From Bettongia penicillata ogilbyi (Eukaryota; Chordata; Mammalia; Diprotodontia; Potoroidae), in contig JAJHZJ010000496.1 in assembly GCA_023548195.1 (NCBI GenBank), forward strand, positions 7,032,144-7,096,143: a DNA stretch of 64,000 nucleotides, read 5' to 3'. This document shows positions 34,070 through 44,568 of this stretch, in pieces. Under the pieces are notes generated by a model. The model ran no database searches. It had not been told where the DNA came from and saw nothing but the letters and a program-made list of their open reading frames with translations. How positions within the stretch are numbered: position 1 is the stretch's first letter; every line of letters begins with the position of its first letter. Made by a program: the position numbers and the translations under genes.

Positions 34070-34800
34070 GTTCCTCCTTGTGGCTTCCTTAATTCTACTA
34101 ATGCTATATCCTGTCACCCAGGGGGAAACTGAGCTACTGTGACTTTTTCTTTGTTCTCCATCCCCCAGCCAATCAGTTGTCCCAGTCTTCTGGGTTTGTC
34201 ATTGAAAATGGCTCTCAAATCTTTTGCTTCCCTTTAATTTCTACTAGTGCCACCACAGTTGAAACCCTAACTTTCCCCAAGCTTGCATTAATGCCAACAC
34301 CCCCTGACTATTTTCTTTTACCTCTCATCTTTCCTAACCACTTTCACCAGATAAATCATCCTAAGAAACATCTGTGGTCTTCCTCTCTCAGACACTTTCA
34401 TTGCTACCTAGTGAATAAAATCTAAGCTGTCAAAAAAAAAAGGCCATTTAAAATTGAATCCTGGTGGCATTTCCTAATCGGTCTATTTTCCTTCTCTAAT
34501 TATTCTCTGTATTTGCCATAGAATGTAACCAGCAAGACCACTCTTCTTTCACTGTTTGTGACATCATTCTCCCCTGCTTCCATAATCTAAAATATATCCT
34601 ATTCCCTCCACCTGAAATATCCTCCTGTCTTCTCTACTTCTTGAAATCTTATCCATTCTATCATCCTCAGTTCCAATGCCATCTTGTCCAGGAAGACTTC
34701 CAGAACACCCTTAGCCTGAAGTGATCATTCCATCCTCTGAAGTCCTATAGTTGCTTGTTTGTACCTCTGTTGGCTTATATTTTGCCATATTGCCTTATAT
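34070..34800 (+). repeat. L2, long 3' portion
   Basis: Pyrimidine-rich L2 order: CAGATAAATCATCCTAAGAA, ATTGCTACCTAGTGAATAAA, CCCTCCACCTGAAATATCC, CAATGCCATCTTGTCCAGG and AAGACTTCCAGAACACCC. Confidence 0.65.
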
Positions 34801-35091
34801 TTTTCCATTGATGAACTTTATTTTGATGTAGTAGACATTCTCAACAAAATTCCAAAACAGACCTCATATAGAGGAAATCTCCACAAAACAATTATATGGA
34901 ATAACACAAAGAGCAGTTGGAAGTTGGGACTAAAAAGCATCTATAAAAGTAGATTTCAACCTAAGAATATTCAAGAATTATTTCAGAGAAGCATAGATTT
35001 CAGAGATGTGTGCTCAGAAAAGAGGGTAGGTGAGTTATATGGTAACAGCTAGTCATAAACTATGGGCAGCCCCTATACACATAATGTTAAG

Positions 35092-35411
35092 AGTGTGTGT
35101 GTGTTCATCCTTTGTTGCTGAAGAAGACCATGCCATGAGAAAAATAATGACATGACTTTCACTTGACTTTGTTTTGAGTGAGGAAGGGCTGTGCAGGTCA
35201 CCAGCCTCACTTCTCCTCCAGAGCCATCTGAATCCAGTGACCAGATATTCATCAGGATGACTGGAGATGACCCAGGATGAGGCAATTGGGGTTAAGGGAC
35301 TTGCCCAAGGTCACACAGCTGGTGAATGTCAAGTGTCTGAGGGAACATTTGAACTCAGGCCCTCCTGACTCCTTCACTGGTGCTCTATCCACTGCACCAC
35401 CTAGCTGCCCC
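35092..35411 (-). mobile_element. Full-length WSINE1/SINE1-type element with target duplication
   Basis: The 320-bp element is flanked by a perfect 9-bp repeat AATGTTAAG (35083-35091 and 35412-35420). It reads reversed tail TTCATCCTTTGTTGCTGAAG, CAGTGACCAGATATTCATC, TTGGGGTTAAGGGACTTGCC and head TGCACCACCTAGCTGCCCC. It is one of the younger insertions here. Confidence 0.9.
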
Positions 35412-35420
35412 AATGTTAAG

Positions 35421-36251
35421 CATATGAGAAGACCAGTTGCAGTTTGAGTAAATTCACCATAAAAGGAGTTAAGGGGGACATGGACAAGACACTCAAAAGG
35501 AGGAGACTGTGGGTGGTCTGAGGTTTGCATTATTGTGATTGACATCATCAAGTTTGTTTTCTAAGTGACATAGAAGTCCTCCATATTTTCTTTAAACATT
35601 AGAGTCAAATGATAATGATTATGGCATTTTCTTGGTAGGTTTGATTATTCTATGATCACTACACGTGCTTTGAATCTTTAAAAAGTCTTTTTCTGTGATA
35701 TTTTTGTGATTTTTTTCTGTATAAAGATATATAAGTATTCTCTCATAAGTATAAATATGTATAATAATTATATTAGGAAATGTACATGCAGACATATAAT
35801 ATACATACACTAATCACATATGTGTGCTGTATATGCCTGTGCATATTTCTTAATAGAATGGCCTTACTTTTGAAGTTTTTATTTGTGTTTGTGTGTTTTG
35901 CTAAAGAAGCAAAGGAGATATTGAAGTCTGTGTCTATGTTACCATGGTAGAATTGGACAAGATTGGGCATACTCTGTCAGTTTAATTCAACACACTCATG
36001 GGTCCCTGTGAAATATGATCTATCTTAGTGAGCCATAGAGAATTAGGATGACCGAAGTTTGGTCACATCCAGTTATACTAGGTTGAATGTACTGGACAGG
36101 ATAGTTCTTCAAAAGTTTCTGATTCAGTTTTTTGTTTCCGTTTTTACTCTCACTTAATACAATAGCACCAATACTGCCCTGACGCAGTCCCATATTGATC
36201 TTCATTCTGCTTGATTTTTAAAATTTCTGCTAATTGCATTATTGTATTTTC
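35421..36251. other. No feature recognised
   Basis: AT-rich unique sequence with loose TA/CA stretches near 35780-35830. Confidence 0.5.
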
Positions 36252-36303
36252 ATATATGTGTATATACATGTATAAATATATATATATATATATGTGTGTG
36301 TGT
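36252..36303 (+). repeat. (TA)n/(TG)n microsatellite
   Basis: A TA run ending in TGTGTGTG. Confidence 0.9.
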
Positions 36304-36449
36304 CCATTGTAAATATTTGATATCAGCATATATGTATATATTTGTGTTGATGCAAAGCTGTGAAGATTTTCCATTAGCACTAAGCATTTTTGCCCACCCA
36401 TACCCAAGAATACCACTCTATGCACCTTATGTTTACTAAGAAGAGATGA

Positions 36450-36745
36450 AAGCTTCCAGAAGGAGGGGGGACGGATTGGGGAAGGGAGGTGGTCAGAAGG
36501 AGGGGAGGAGGGCTGAGCAGGGAAGATGCTGAGGAAGGGAGCAGGGCTGGAACGAGGGGAGGGGGACAGAGAGAGGGGGGTGTGGAGACAGGAGAGGGGA
36601 GCTTAGGAAGTGAACAGGGCCTAGGTGGAGGGAGGAGAACAGAGAGAGAAGGGACCAGAGAGAGGGGAGGGGGGCCAGCAAGGGGAGAAGGGCCGAGGGA
36701 GGGAGGGAAGGGGGGATGAGGAAGGGGAGGGGTGTCAGCTGGCAA
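36450..36745 (+). repeat. G-rich polypurine tract, about 300 bp
   Basis: Nearly all G and A with many GGG/GGGG runs and very few pyrimidines, in an AT-rich setting. It could form G-quadruplexes or triplex DNA. A 151-codon minus-strand frame rich in Pro/Ser/Leu runs across it but is only the complement of the tract and has no domain. Confidence 0.9.
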
Positions 36746-37664
36746 GGCCAAGGTTGGAAGAACCAGGGAGAAAAGTCTCATTTTTTTTGAAAGGTCACAT
36801 CTGAGTCTTCCCTCCTGCCCTGCACCCCACGCCAACTTGGCAGACAGAGACTCAGTCTGAAGCTGTCAAGTCTGTGCTCTGGCCTCTGATGAGCTTGGGG
36901 CCAGAGTAGACCAGACCAGAGCCAAAGCTAGAGACAGAGCCAGGTGTGAGGGAGACTCCAGGCTCCAAGTCCTGAGTGGAAAAGCCTACCTAGAGTCACT
37001 TGATTGCATTCTGTTTATGCTCTTTATGGTAGGATAAGCTGTCAGGTAGGACTTTGAGCGACTTTCTCCTCTTTGGCTCATTTTTACGAGAAAGGAATTT
37101 CTTACATTTGACCTGTGGACAGGGCAAGCCCTGGAGACAATTTCCAAACAGATGGCATCTGTTTTTGGTACCATCCGTCCTCCAAGGACCAAATGTCTTC
37201 AGTTATTATAGGTATCTGCCCAGAGCTGACCTCCCTGACTTCTGGATATTCTCATGAACTTAGATGTTTATTCAGGTAAACATTACATTCAGTCAAACCA
37301 AGCTGGTTAATTGCCATTTCCCCAGTCCTACTACTTATGTGAATACTTCTTCAATTTCTTTTCCCAGTGACTTGGATGAAGTCACGAAAAGAATGTCAGA
37401 TTTTCAGAAGAAATAAATCTGAGGACAGCTAATTCATTGGATAATATAACTTGAACAGTTTAGAAGACCAGCTGAATAAAATAAAATGTAATAGAAATAA
37501 ATATTGAATTCTACATTTGAGATTGAAAATCATTCACAGTACAAGATGATGGGGATGTCATGGTTAAACAAGAGTTTCCATGAGAGAGATTCAATTTTAG
37601 TGGACTGAAGGTTCAGTACAAGACCATCAATATAATATATCAATAAAAAACAAAGAAATGCTGC
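36746..37664. other. No feature recognised
   Basis: GC-richer just after the polypurine tract (to about 36970), then ordinary AT-rich sequence. Confidence 0.5.
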
Positions 37665-37738
37665 TATGTAGCCCAGTGGGTAAAGGGCTGGAAGTGGAGT
37701 CAGGAAGACCTAATTTAAATCTGGCTTTGAGCAAGCAT
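37665..37738 (+). mobile_element. MAR1/CORE-SINE head fragment
   Basis: Only the tRNA-like head and part of the body remain: GTAGCCCAGTGGGTAAAGG and GAGTCAGGAAGACCTAATT. It runs into the L3 relic that carries the TAG and CA microsatellites. Confidence 0.6.
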
Positions 37739-37774
37739 ATAAGATGGAGCACATCCAATACAAAGTGACCAGAA

Positions 37775-37826
<52 letters not shown>

Positions 37827-37876
37827 CGTCGTCGTAGTAGTAGTAGTAGCAGTAGTAGTAGTAGTAGTAGTAGTAG
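37775..37876 (+). repeat. (TAG)n trinucleotide tract with a CGT interruption
   Basis: About 34 triplets, mostly GTA, with one GTCGTCGTC block and one GCA near the middle. It gives runs of Val or Tyr in chance frames. Confidence 0.95.
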
Positions 37877-37922
37877 ATAATATGCCCTATCAGTTTCAGT
37901 TGAAGAAACTGAAGCTGTTTAG

Positions 37923-37924
<2 letters not shown>

Positions 37925-37983
<59 letters not shown>

Positions 37984-37984
37984 A
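37925..37984 (+). repeat. (CA)n then (TA)n microsatellite
   Basis: About 23 CA units and then six TA units. Confidence 0.95.
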
Positions 37985-38554
37985 ATAGTCATCTATTCAA
38001 AAGGCTACCCTGTGGAAGAGGGTTTAGAATTAACATGGTTGACCGTAGAGGGTAGAACTGGAGAAATAAGTGGAAATCTGAAAGGATTACAGATGACTTT
38101 AATACCAAGAAATACTTCTTTGCGATGGGAGGTGCTCCTAAACTGAAATAGATGTCCTGCTAGGAGGTTGGCTTTATTTCCCTGAAGGTCTCCCAGGAGA
38201 AGCTAAACTACTCTTTAGTGAGTATGTTTTCAGAGGAGAGTCTTCATCAACCATCATTTAGACTCAGTGGATTCTGAAATTCCTTCTGGCTTTTACTGTA
38301 GGTTTTGTCAGTCGGAGGAAAAAAAAAGAAGCTATGATTAGACACAGGACTTTGGAAAGTATATTAGTACCTTATTAGTATGTGGGATAGGCTTCATTTT
38401 TAAATTGAAATTTACCTAGGGGAAGATACTGAATTATTGCTGAATTGAGTAAATGAATTAAAAATATAAATAATCTAACTGTTTCTCAATGCTTGCATTT
38501 AAAAAATTCCAATGCTGGTGTGCTTAGAATTTAGACTTAGACAGCTGTATGGAA

Positions 38555-38690
38555 AATTAAGCGATAATAATAACAGTAGTTCAAATTTATATATGCCCTT
38601 AAGATTTCCACAGGGTTTTCCTCACTACAGCCATATGAGGTACAAAGACAACCCTTTGAGGTAGGTAGTGTTTCTTGTCATTTTAAATTT
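38555..38690 (-). repeat. MIR fragment
   Basis: TTCAAATTTATATATGCCC, TCACTACAGCCATATGAGG and TTTGAGGTAGGTAGTG. Confidence 0.45.
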
Positions 38691-38904
38691 TTAATTAGAA
38701 TTATAACCTAGCATATTATAGAAAGAACTAGTAAATAATCAGCTAAGTATGGAACAGCTTTCCAAAAAAAACCCTAAGGTTTTGATTATTTATATTTCGA
38801 TTAAAAAGGAAAGCAGCACTAGAACAGGCATTCTTAGAAAATAAGGTCTTGTCGTTTTCTTTATTCTCCTTTTTCCTTATAAAGATAAAATGCCTTTTAT
38901 GTCA

Positions 38905-39165
38905 TAATAACAGCAATAAGAATAACTGACATTTCTGTACTGATTTCAGGTTTACATTGTATTTTCTTCACGATAACTTTGCAAGCTAGCTATTGTAAAT
39001 ATGATAACTTTGTAAGTTAGCTATTGTAAATATTGTTCTTCCCACTTTACGGATGGGGTTGAGGGTGAGGAAAATTAAATGACTTGCTGAGATTACATAG
39101 GAACGACATGGCATGATTGAAATCCACTCCAGAACCAAGGCTCTTTCTACCCTACGTGCCATACT
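38905..39165 (-). repeat. MIR with internal 31-bp duplication
   Basis: AATAACTGACATTTCTGTAC, CCCACTTTACGGATGGGG and GAAATCCACTCCAGAACC. Positions 38972-39002 and 39003-39033 are a direct duplication, 29 of 31 alike. Confidence 0.65.
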
Positions 39166-39284
39166 AACATGGGTTCTGTCTCATTGTATGCCGTCAAGAA
39201 AAGACTAGAGGACCATGTCCCAAGCATGTGGTAGCTTGTTTAAACATATTACTTGTTTTCTGTTGTGGATATGTGGTAGGAATT

Positions 39285-39512
39285 GTTGATGATGCAGTAG
39301 TAAGAGTACCTGGCCTGGAATCAGGAAGACGAGTCTTCCTGAGTTCAAATCTGGCCTCAGACACTCGCTAGCTGTGTGACCCTGGGCAAGTCACTTTACT
39401 CTATTTACCTCAGTCTCTTCATGTATAAAATGACCCAGAGAAGGAAATGGCGAACTACTCCAGTATCTTTGCCAAGAAGACCCCAAATGGGGTAATGAAG
39501 AGTTGAAAGGAT
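39285..39512 (+). mobile_element. MAR1-type SINE
   Basis: The parts are in order: GGCCTGGAATCAGGAAGAC, TTCAAATCTGGCCTCAGAC, CTGTGTGACCCTGGGCAAG and the tail ACCCCAAATGGGGTAATG. The first bases of the head are worn. Confidence 0.88.
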
Positions 39513-39699
39513 GGTCTGTTATTATTTGGTGTTGGATTACATGGCCTTTGAGATCCTGTAATTCTCTGAATTTAAATTTACACATTGGAGCATAAATTAG
39601 TTAGGATCAGGGTCCATTCTTGTCCTTTACAGTTTGCAGTTATTAGTTACTGCAGAATACTTTTTCTCCCAAATTTATGTTAGTGGCAATCTCATAAGT

Positions 39700-39895
39700 A
39701 AATGTTTAGAATCAAGGGACTGTAGAGACCAAAATATATTAGTTAGGTCATAGTATTCATTTTACAGGTGAGGAAACTGAGGCCTAGACTAATGCAATGA
39801 TATTGTAGGTAATGCAAAATTTATCAATGGCCATGTGGGCACTAAAGCACATCTCCTATTCAGCGATCCATCAGCTTTACCAACTCATCTGTTAA
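39700..39895 (-). repeat. CORE-SINE (MIR/MON1-like)
   Basis: TCATTTTACAGGTGAGGAAA, CTGAGGCCTAGACTAATGC and a worn head. Confidence 0.6.
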
Positions 39896-41144
39896 GTAGC
39901 TGGGCGATGGCAGAGAGTCACTGCTTCACCTATGGTGGGGGTTACAAAGGTTTGCTAACTATATATGATTTTTTTGCAGCACCATCTCATTTGGAATGAC
40001 TCCAGAGCTATGTCAGCCTTCCCATCATACCTAGAGAAAACTGCCTATCTGGGCGTAAAGCTAGGCATAAATTCAATTCAGTTCAACAGCTAGGCCTCCC
40101 TGTTACAACCTGAGAAATACCAAATTGCTAAGAATGATAATCATGTTTTTAATTAAATATAATTTAATATACCTTTATGTATAAATAATTTTAAAGTAAT
40201 GACTTCATAGTTTTACATCAAAAATGATGAATCCACCAAGTTTGTTTTTCTTGCTCTAAAAAAAAAAAGCATAACACTCATTTTCCAAAACAAGAAACTT
40301 TACAAATCCTTTCCAACACTCACAGTCTTCAAATTTAGAATGAGACTCTTATCAATAAAAAACATGTGAAGGAATTTGAATTGCTTATAACTGTATTACA
40401 TTTAGCTTGCAGGTGGCCAATCATCTCAATTTTTCAAGCCAGGAATACTTTCAAAGAAATAAAATGTAAGAGAGTTGTGTTTGTGTCTAGCCCACAGCTT
40501 ATTATTTTTGCGATATAGTTCATGGTTTCAAAATTTTCATGTTATTAGAATGCTTCAGGGAAGGGACCAGTCCCGGAAAAATAGTGATAGTTACAAAGGA
40601 AATGGAAATGCTCATGATTAATGTGCATTGAATCAACTGGAGTCATCCAAACATCCCTTTAAAATGAACTAAAAATAGTGTGTGCCAAATCTGAATACAA
40701 GCTTGTTTGGGATTAGCTTTACAAACCTGAACTTTCAATTTCTTAAAAAAAAAAAAAGAAAGAAAGAAGAATGAAGTAAACTGAATATAAACAAATCTGG
40801 TAGAGAAGGGGTGTATCACTTTTTAAAAGTATCTCAAAATAGTATATAACTGATATGTAATCAAATTTTGCTGACGATTTTAAAATAATTTGATTGGATT
40901 GAAGCAGTCATATTGGTTCTTTGGTTAAACAAGAGGGACATAAGTTATAAAGCTCTGAAAGTGAATAGCAGTTGAGTTTCATGCAATCAATAATTATATA
41001 TCTGATTTCAAATAATTTAGTTTTATTATTAAGTCTCAGATGTTCCTTACAGCTTGGAGGATGACTAGCTAACGTGCAGTAAGGGACAACTGGTTGTTAT
41101 ATGTTCTTCTGTGACAATAACAGGAGCTAGGAGGTAATTGTTAT
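39896..41144. other. Repeat-poor AT-rich block
   Basis: 1.25 kb without any repeat landmark apart from two A-runs (40258 and 40746). It is a second candidate for conserved noncoding sequence. Confidence 0.4.
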
Positions 41145-41250
41145 TAGAGAAAGATTGGAAAGAACCTTGACTTGGAATTAAGAGGCTCTGGGTTTGAATC
41201 TAACTGTTGATGCTTACTGCTAGTGTGATCTTTGGCAGATTTTTAAACAA
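41145..41250 (+). repeat. MIR head
   Basis: TGACTTGGAATTAAGAGGC, CTGGGTTTGAATCTAACTG and GTGTGATCTTTGGCAG. Confidence 0.65.
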
Positions 41251-41715
41251 TAATGACAAAAACAACGGCAAGAAAATAACATTTACTGTGCCAGGCACAT
41301 AGTGTTTGCCTTGGAGACGTCCAGGTGGTTCAGTGGATAGAGCTGTGAACTTGGAGTCAGGAACACCTGAGTTCAAATCCAGCCTTGGACACTTACTAAC
41401 TATATGACCCTGAGAAAGTCACTTAATGAACTGGAGAAGGAAATGGCAAACCAATCCAGTATTTTTGTCAAGAAAAACCCAAGGAGAGTAGTGATGTTTT
41501 ATGGTCCACAGGGTGACAAAGAGTCTGACGCAACTGGATGACTGAGCAGCAACACTGTTTAAGGGACAGCCTTGGAAGGTAGGTATTGTTATTACTATCC
41601 CCATTTCACAAATGAAGAAATTGAGGCAAACAGGTTGCGTGACTTGCCCAGGGTCATACTGCTACTAAGTGTCAGAGAGCAGATTCGGACAAAGGTCTTC
41701 CTGTACCACCTAAAC
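41250..41715 (-). repeat. MIR split by the MAR1 at 41315
   Basis: Left part AACATTTACTGTGCCAGGC; right part TGGAAGGTAGGTATTGTTA, CATTTCACAAATGAAG and TTGCCCAGGGTCATACTGC. Confidence 0.75.
41315..41556 (+). mobile_element. MAR1-type SINE nested in MIR
   Basis: This has a head AGGTGGTTCAGTGGATAGAG, body TTCAAATCCAGCCTTGGAC, CTGGAGAAGGAAATGGC and tail GTGACAAAGAGTCTGACGC. The CTCAGTTTCC core is shortened. The flanking MIR on the minus strand continues on both sides (41250-41314 and 41557-41715). Confidence 0.85.
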
Positions 41716-42089
41716 CTCCATGAACCTCAGTTTTCTTTTCTATAGTTGGGACTGCATGACCTTTCCAGCTATAGGTTTAGGACCACATGATGCAAACTGC
41801 CTCTTTCATGACTTTCTGTGGCCAAACCGCGCTCACTCCCTCATTGCTATCTTTCTGGTGGAGAGCCTTCCCAGTGTGAACTTAGTCTTTGGATGATAGA
41901 TGAGCCCATGATTTCCAGGATGAGACTGAAAGCCTTTTTCATCATTTATGGAGCCTGTGAGAGTTCATAGTCTATGGACATAGTCTTTGACAGGGTCACC
42001 TTGATAGGCTACAATTTATATGATTTGTTAATCTTAAAATGAACTTGAGGTGAGCAAGTGCCATCTCTTTGATCAAAATTACAATGCTT

Positions 42090-42300
42090 ATAAAGCACTA
42101 TATCTTTCTGATCCCAACAGTGCCCCCCAACAACCCAGCAAGGTCAGCACTGCTGGTGTGTTCATCCTATTTCATAGGTGGGAAAATATTACTTACTACA
42201 TGCTTTGAGGCCACCACTTTTCTCTTATGGGACTTAGTTTCCTAATTTCTTAAAAAGGAAGGGGTTGAATGAATTCTCTTTCAGTTACAAATCTATGAAA
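42090..42300. repeat. Two worn SINE pieces, tail to tail
   Basis: A reversed MIR piece (AAAGCACTATATCTTTCTG, CAGTGCCCCCCAACAACCC) to about 42200, then a forward CORE-SINE tail (GGGGTTGAATGAATTC, CAGTTACAAATCTATG). Confidence 0.45.
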
Positions 42301-42414
42301 ATAAGAAATTCAGTTTACATCTTATTTTATAGTTGAGATTTGGAGCCTGGTCTTTGGGATTCCAAAGTCCATGAAAAGTATTTTTATATATCCCATTTAT
42401 GGTGAAGGTGTTTG

Positions 42415-42500
42415 CCTCAATAGAATATAAACTCCTTGAGAGCAGGACCTGTTTCATTTTTACCTTTTTATCCCCCATACAATTCTTATCACCTGTTTTT
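42415..42500 (+). mobile_element. L2 3' fragment
   Basis: This contains the L2 signature AATATAAACTCCTTGAGAGC and GGACCTGTTTCATTTTTACC. It stops where the MAR1 begins; a possible last piece (CTTATGGATTGATT) follows the MAR1 at about 43268. Confidence 0.6.
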
Positions 42501-42560
42501 CAGTTGTTCAGTCATACCTGACTTTGGTGATCCCAAGAACCATAGCTTGTCAGTGGTTGT
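42500..42560 (-). mobile_element. MAR1-type SINE tail, part 1 (split by LTR B)
   Basis: This reads the reversed RTE-like tail (GTTGTTCAGTCATACCTGAC) and stops at LTR B. The body resumes at 43091. Confidence 0.7.
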
Positions 42561-43090
42561 TGTAATGATAATTATGAGAGCTAAAGATCTCCCCCATCCA
42601 TTAATGGACCTACCCATTAAAAGAAGTTTGATTAGGGGAGATTTGTTTTGTAGGAAGTCCCATACCTTTTGTTAATTTCTAATGAAGCACTGGTTCTCAA
42701 GGGTGGTGATGCCCTCTAGCTCTGAAAAGTGTATAAATATTCTGAGGTGAGGTTTTACTTTGTGACTTACTCTTTGGAAGTGTTTATTTTGTCAGACAAG
42801 ACTCTGGGAAGCTGCTAAGGAGCTGCTTGGCTGTGAAAACCCAGATACTGGTGCTTCTCTCTCTGGTAGCTATGTACGTATTCTTATGGCCAGACAATTG
42901 GAAGCATGTCTGTTGATTTTTATTTCTCTGAAGTTCAAGGTGCTGACTTTTTCCCCTGAAAAAATGAATGACGCATGTGCTTGATTAAAGTGGTTGTTGA
43001 CCCCTCAAAAGCTTCTTTCCTTTTAGAAAAACAGATCTAAGAACCTGTGCAGCATGCCTTCCTGTGTATGCTGGCATCCTGGCTATTACA
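42561..43090 (+). mobile_element. Solo LTR B, same family as LTR A
   Basis: This starts TGTAATGATAATTATGAG and ends CTGGCTATTACA (TG...CA). A TATAAAT box lies at 42732-42738 and ATTAAA at 42984-42989. The flanks are GTTGT and CTTGT, a near-perfect 5-bp target duplication. It shares a long series of matching blocks with LTR A, for example GAGGTTTTACTTTG and ACAGATCTAAGAACCTGTG. It is about 100 bp shorter than A. It splits a MAR1 element. Confidence 0.75.
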
Positions 43091-43275
43091 CTTGTCCTTA
43101 GGGTTTTCTTGGCAAAGATCCTGGAGGAGGTTTGCCATATCCTTCTCCAGCTGCTTCAGGATAACAAAGGTTAAGCAACTTTCTCAGAGTTATACAGCTA
43201 GTAAATGTCTCAGGTCACATTTGAACTCAGGTTCTAACCTCTGACACTCTCTCCTCTGAACCACCTTGCTTATGG
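43091..43275 (-). mobile_element. MAR1-type SINE body, part 2
   Basis: This reads GGGTTTTCTTGGCAAAGATC, CCATATCCTTCTCCAGC, TTATACAGCTAGTAAATGTC and CATTTGAACTCAGG, in reversed MAR1 order, up to the tRNA-like head. Confidence 0.75.
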
Positions 43276-43724
43276 ATTGATTATACTAACCTGCTTCTCT
43301 AGTAATTCGGATATAATTATTCTTACTCTGAGGGCCAGGTTTCAACAATAGGCTTGGCTTTGGCCAAATAAACCAGTTCAAAGATAAGAGCTCCCTCTAG
43401 GAAAATTCCAGTATTCCCCACAGATGCTATTGGAACTGGAAAATTCCAATATTTGTTCATGTGAGAATACACTTGTAGTTTGATATCGAAACACAACAGT
43501 TTTGCAATGATTCTGTAACTTAAGAAAAATGCCACAATTATATGCTAAGAAGAAAGCAACAACCTGTCCACAGAGGTCACAAGAAATAGATTTGGGGGAA
43601 TTATCTGCATAATTAAAGGGACAAACACCCAGAATGAAGAGATCTTGGGGCCGAGCTAGTTGAGGAAACGTCTCATTCCTTCCCACCCCCAACCCCGTAG
43701 CTCGACTCTCCATCTATATGACAT
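43276..43724. other. Unassigned sequence
   Basis: A 111-codon minus frame (43378-43713) lies here. AAAATTCCAGTATTCC and AAAATTCCAATATTTG form a short direct repeat at 43400-43455. No family recognised. Confidence 0.35.
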
Positions 43725-43885
43725 GCACCTATGTTTGTACATAGACACTCCTTGAGGGAAGGGATTTGTTTTAGTTTCACTTTTATCTTGGAATCCCTAG
43801 CACCTCGCACACACCCATGTACATGCATTCAGAGCCTTGGAATATGTGAAGATACTAGGCACTTAACAGAGGCTTGTTGATTCAC
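43725..43885 (+). repeat. L2 3' end
   Basis: CACTCCTTGAGGGAAGGG, CTTGGAATCCCTAGCACC and AACAGAGGCTTGTTGATTC. Confidence 0.7.
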
Positions 43886-43939
43886 TTTGGCTACTTGTAC
43901 AGATATTTTGGATTCCTTGAGACGTTGTAAATTTGTGAA

Positions 43940-43976
43940 GGGAGAGAGGGAAGAATGGAGAGAGAGAGAGAGAGAA

Positions 43977-44009
<33 letters not shown>

Positions 44010-44182
44010 CAGAGAGAGGGAAAGAGACAGAAAGAGGGAGAGAGACAGAGACAGAGAGAGGGAGAGAGAGACAGAAAGAGGGAGAGAGACAGAGAGAGAG
44101 AAAGAGAGGGAAAGAGAGAGACAGAAAGAGGGAGAGAGAGAGAGAGAGGGAGGAGGGAGAGAGATAGACAGACAGACAGAGA
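43940..44182 (+). repeat. (GA)n purine tract
   Basis: About 240 bp of AG with scattered CAGA and GGGA units, almost without T. Open frames on both strands (Arg/Glu or Ser/Leu) are low complexity. Confidence 0.95.
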
Positions 44183-44224
44183 GCAAGCATACTTCTGTGA
44201 ATATGCTGAACCTAACCAGCCCTT

Positions 44225-44510
44225 GTTTTGATGTTTGATCCCTGGTCCTTGAATGACCCTATTTTCATGGGTGACCTTTCACCTTGTGTTGTCCAGAAGT
44301 ACTTGTCCACCTCACTTCTTAGCCTCCGGCCCCAGACCATGATGCTTCACTGTGGTTACCATTTCCAGGCCTTTATGTGTCTTCTTCCTCGAGTAGAAGA
44401 TGAGCTCCTTGAGTACAGGAACTATTTTAAATACTTCTTGTATTTATATACCAAACACTTAGCATAGTTCCTGACACATATGTAGAAAATGCCCATTAAA
44501 TACTCCATTG
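44225..44510 (+). repeat. L2 3' portion
   Basis: GTAGAAGATGAGCTCCTTG, CACTTAGCATAGTTCCTGAC and CCCATTAAATACTCC mark the 3' end; the first 150 bp is worn. Confidence 0.6.
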
Positions 44511-44516
44511 AACATA

Positions 44517-44524
44517 TATCTATC

Positions 44525-44568
<44 letters not shown>

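Larger units (their letters stand above)
37735..38290 (+). repeat. L3/CR1-like relic carrying two microsatellites
   Basis: AAGATGGAGCACATCCAATA, AGTTGAAGAAACTGAAGCTG, CTACCCTGTGGAAGAGGG and CCAAGAAATACTTCTTTGC follow the L3 order, at low similarity. The TAG and CA tracts sit inside it. Confidence 0.5.

Noticed and set aside
36380..36835. 151-codon minus frame rich in Pro/Ser/Leu as a possible protein
   Set aside because: It is only the complement of the G-rich polypurine tract. There is no domain, no splice context and no support from neighbouring sequence.
37627..38055. Poly-Val and poly-Tyr frames
   Set aside because: They are translations of the TAG and CA microsatellites.
43863..44231. 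Arg/Glu-rich and Ser/Leu-rich frames of 99-114 codons
   Set aside because: They are products of the GA purine tract, open in several frames on both strands.
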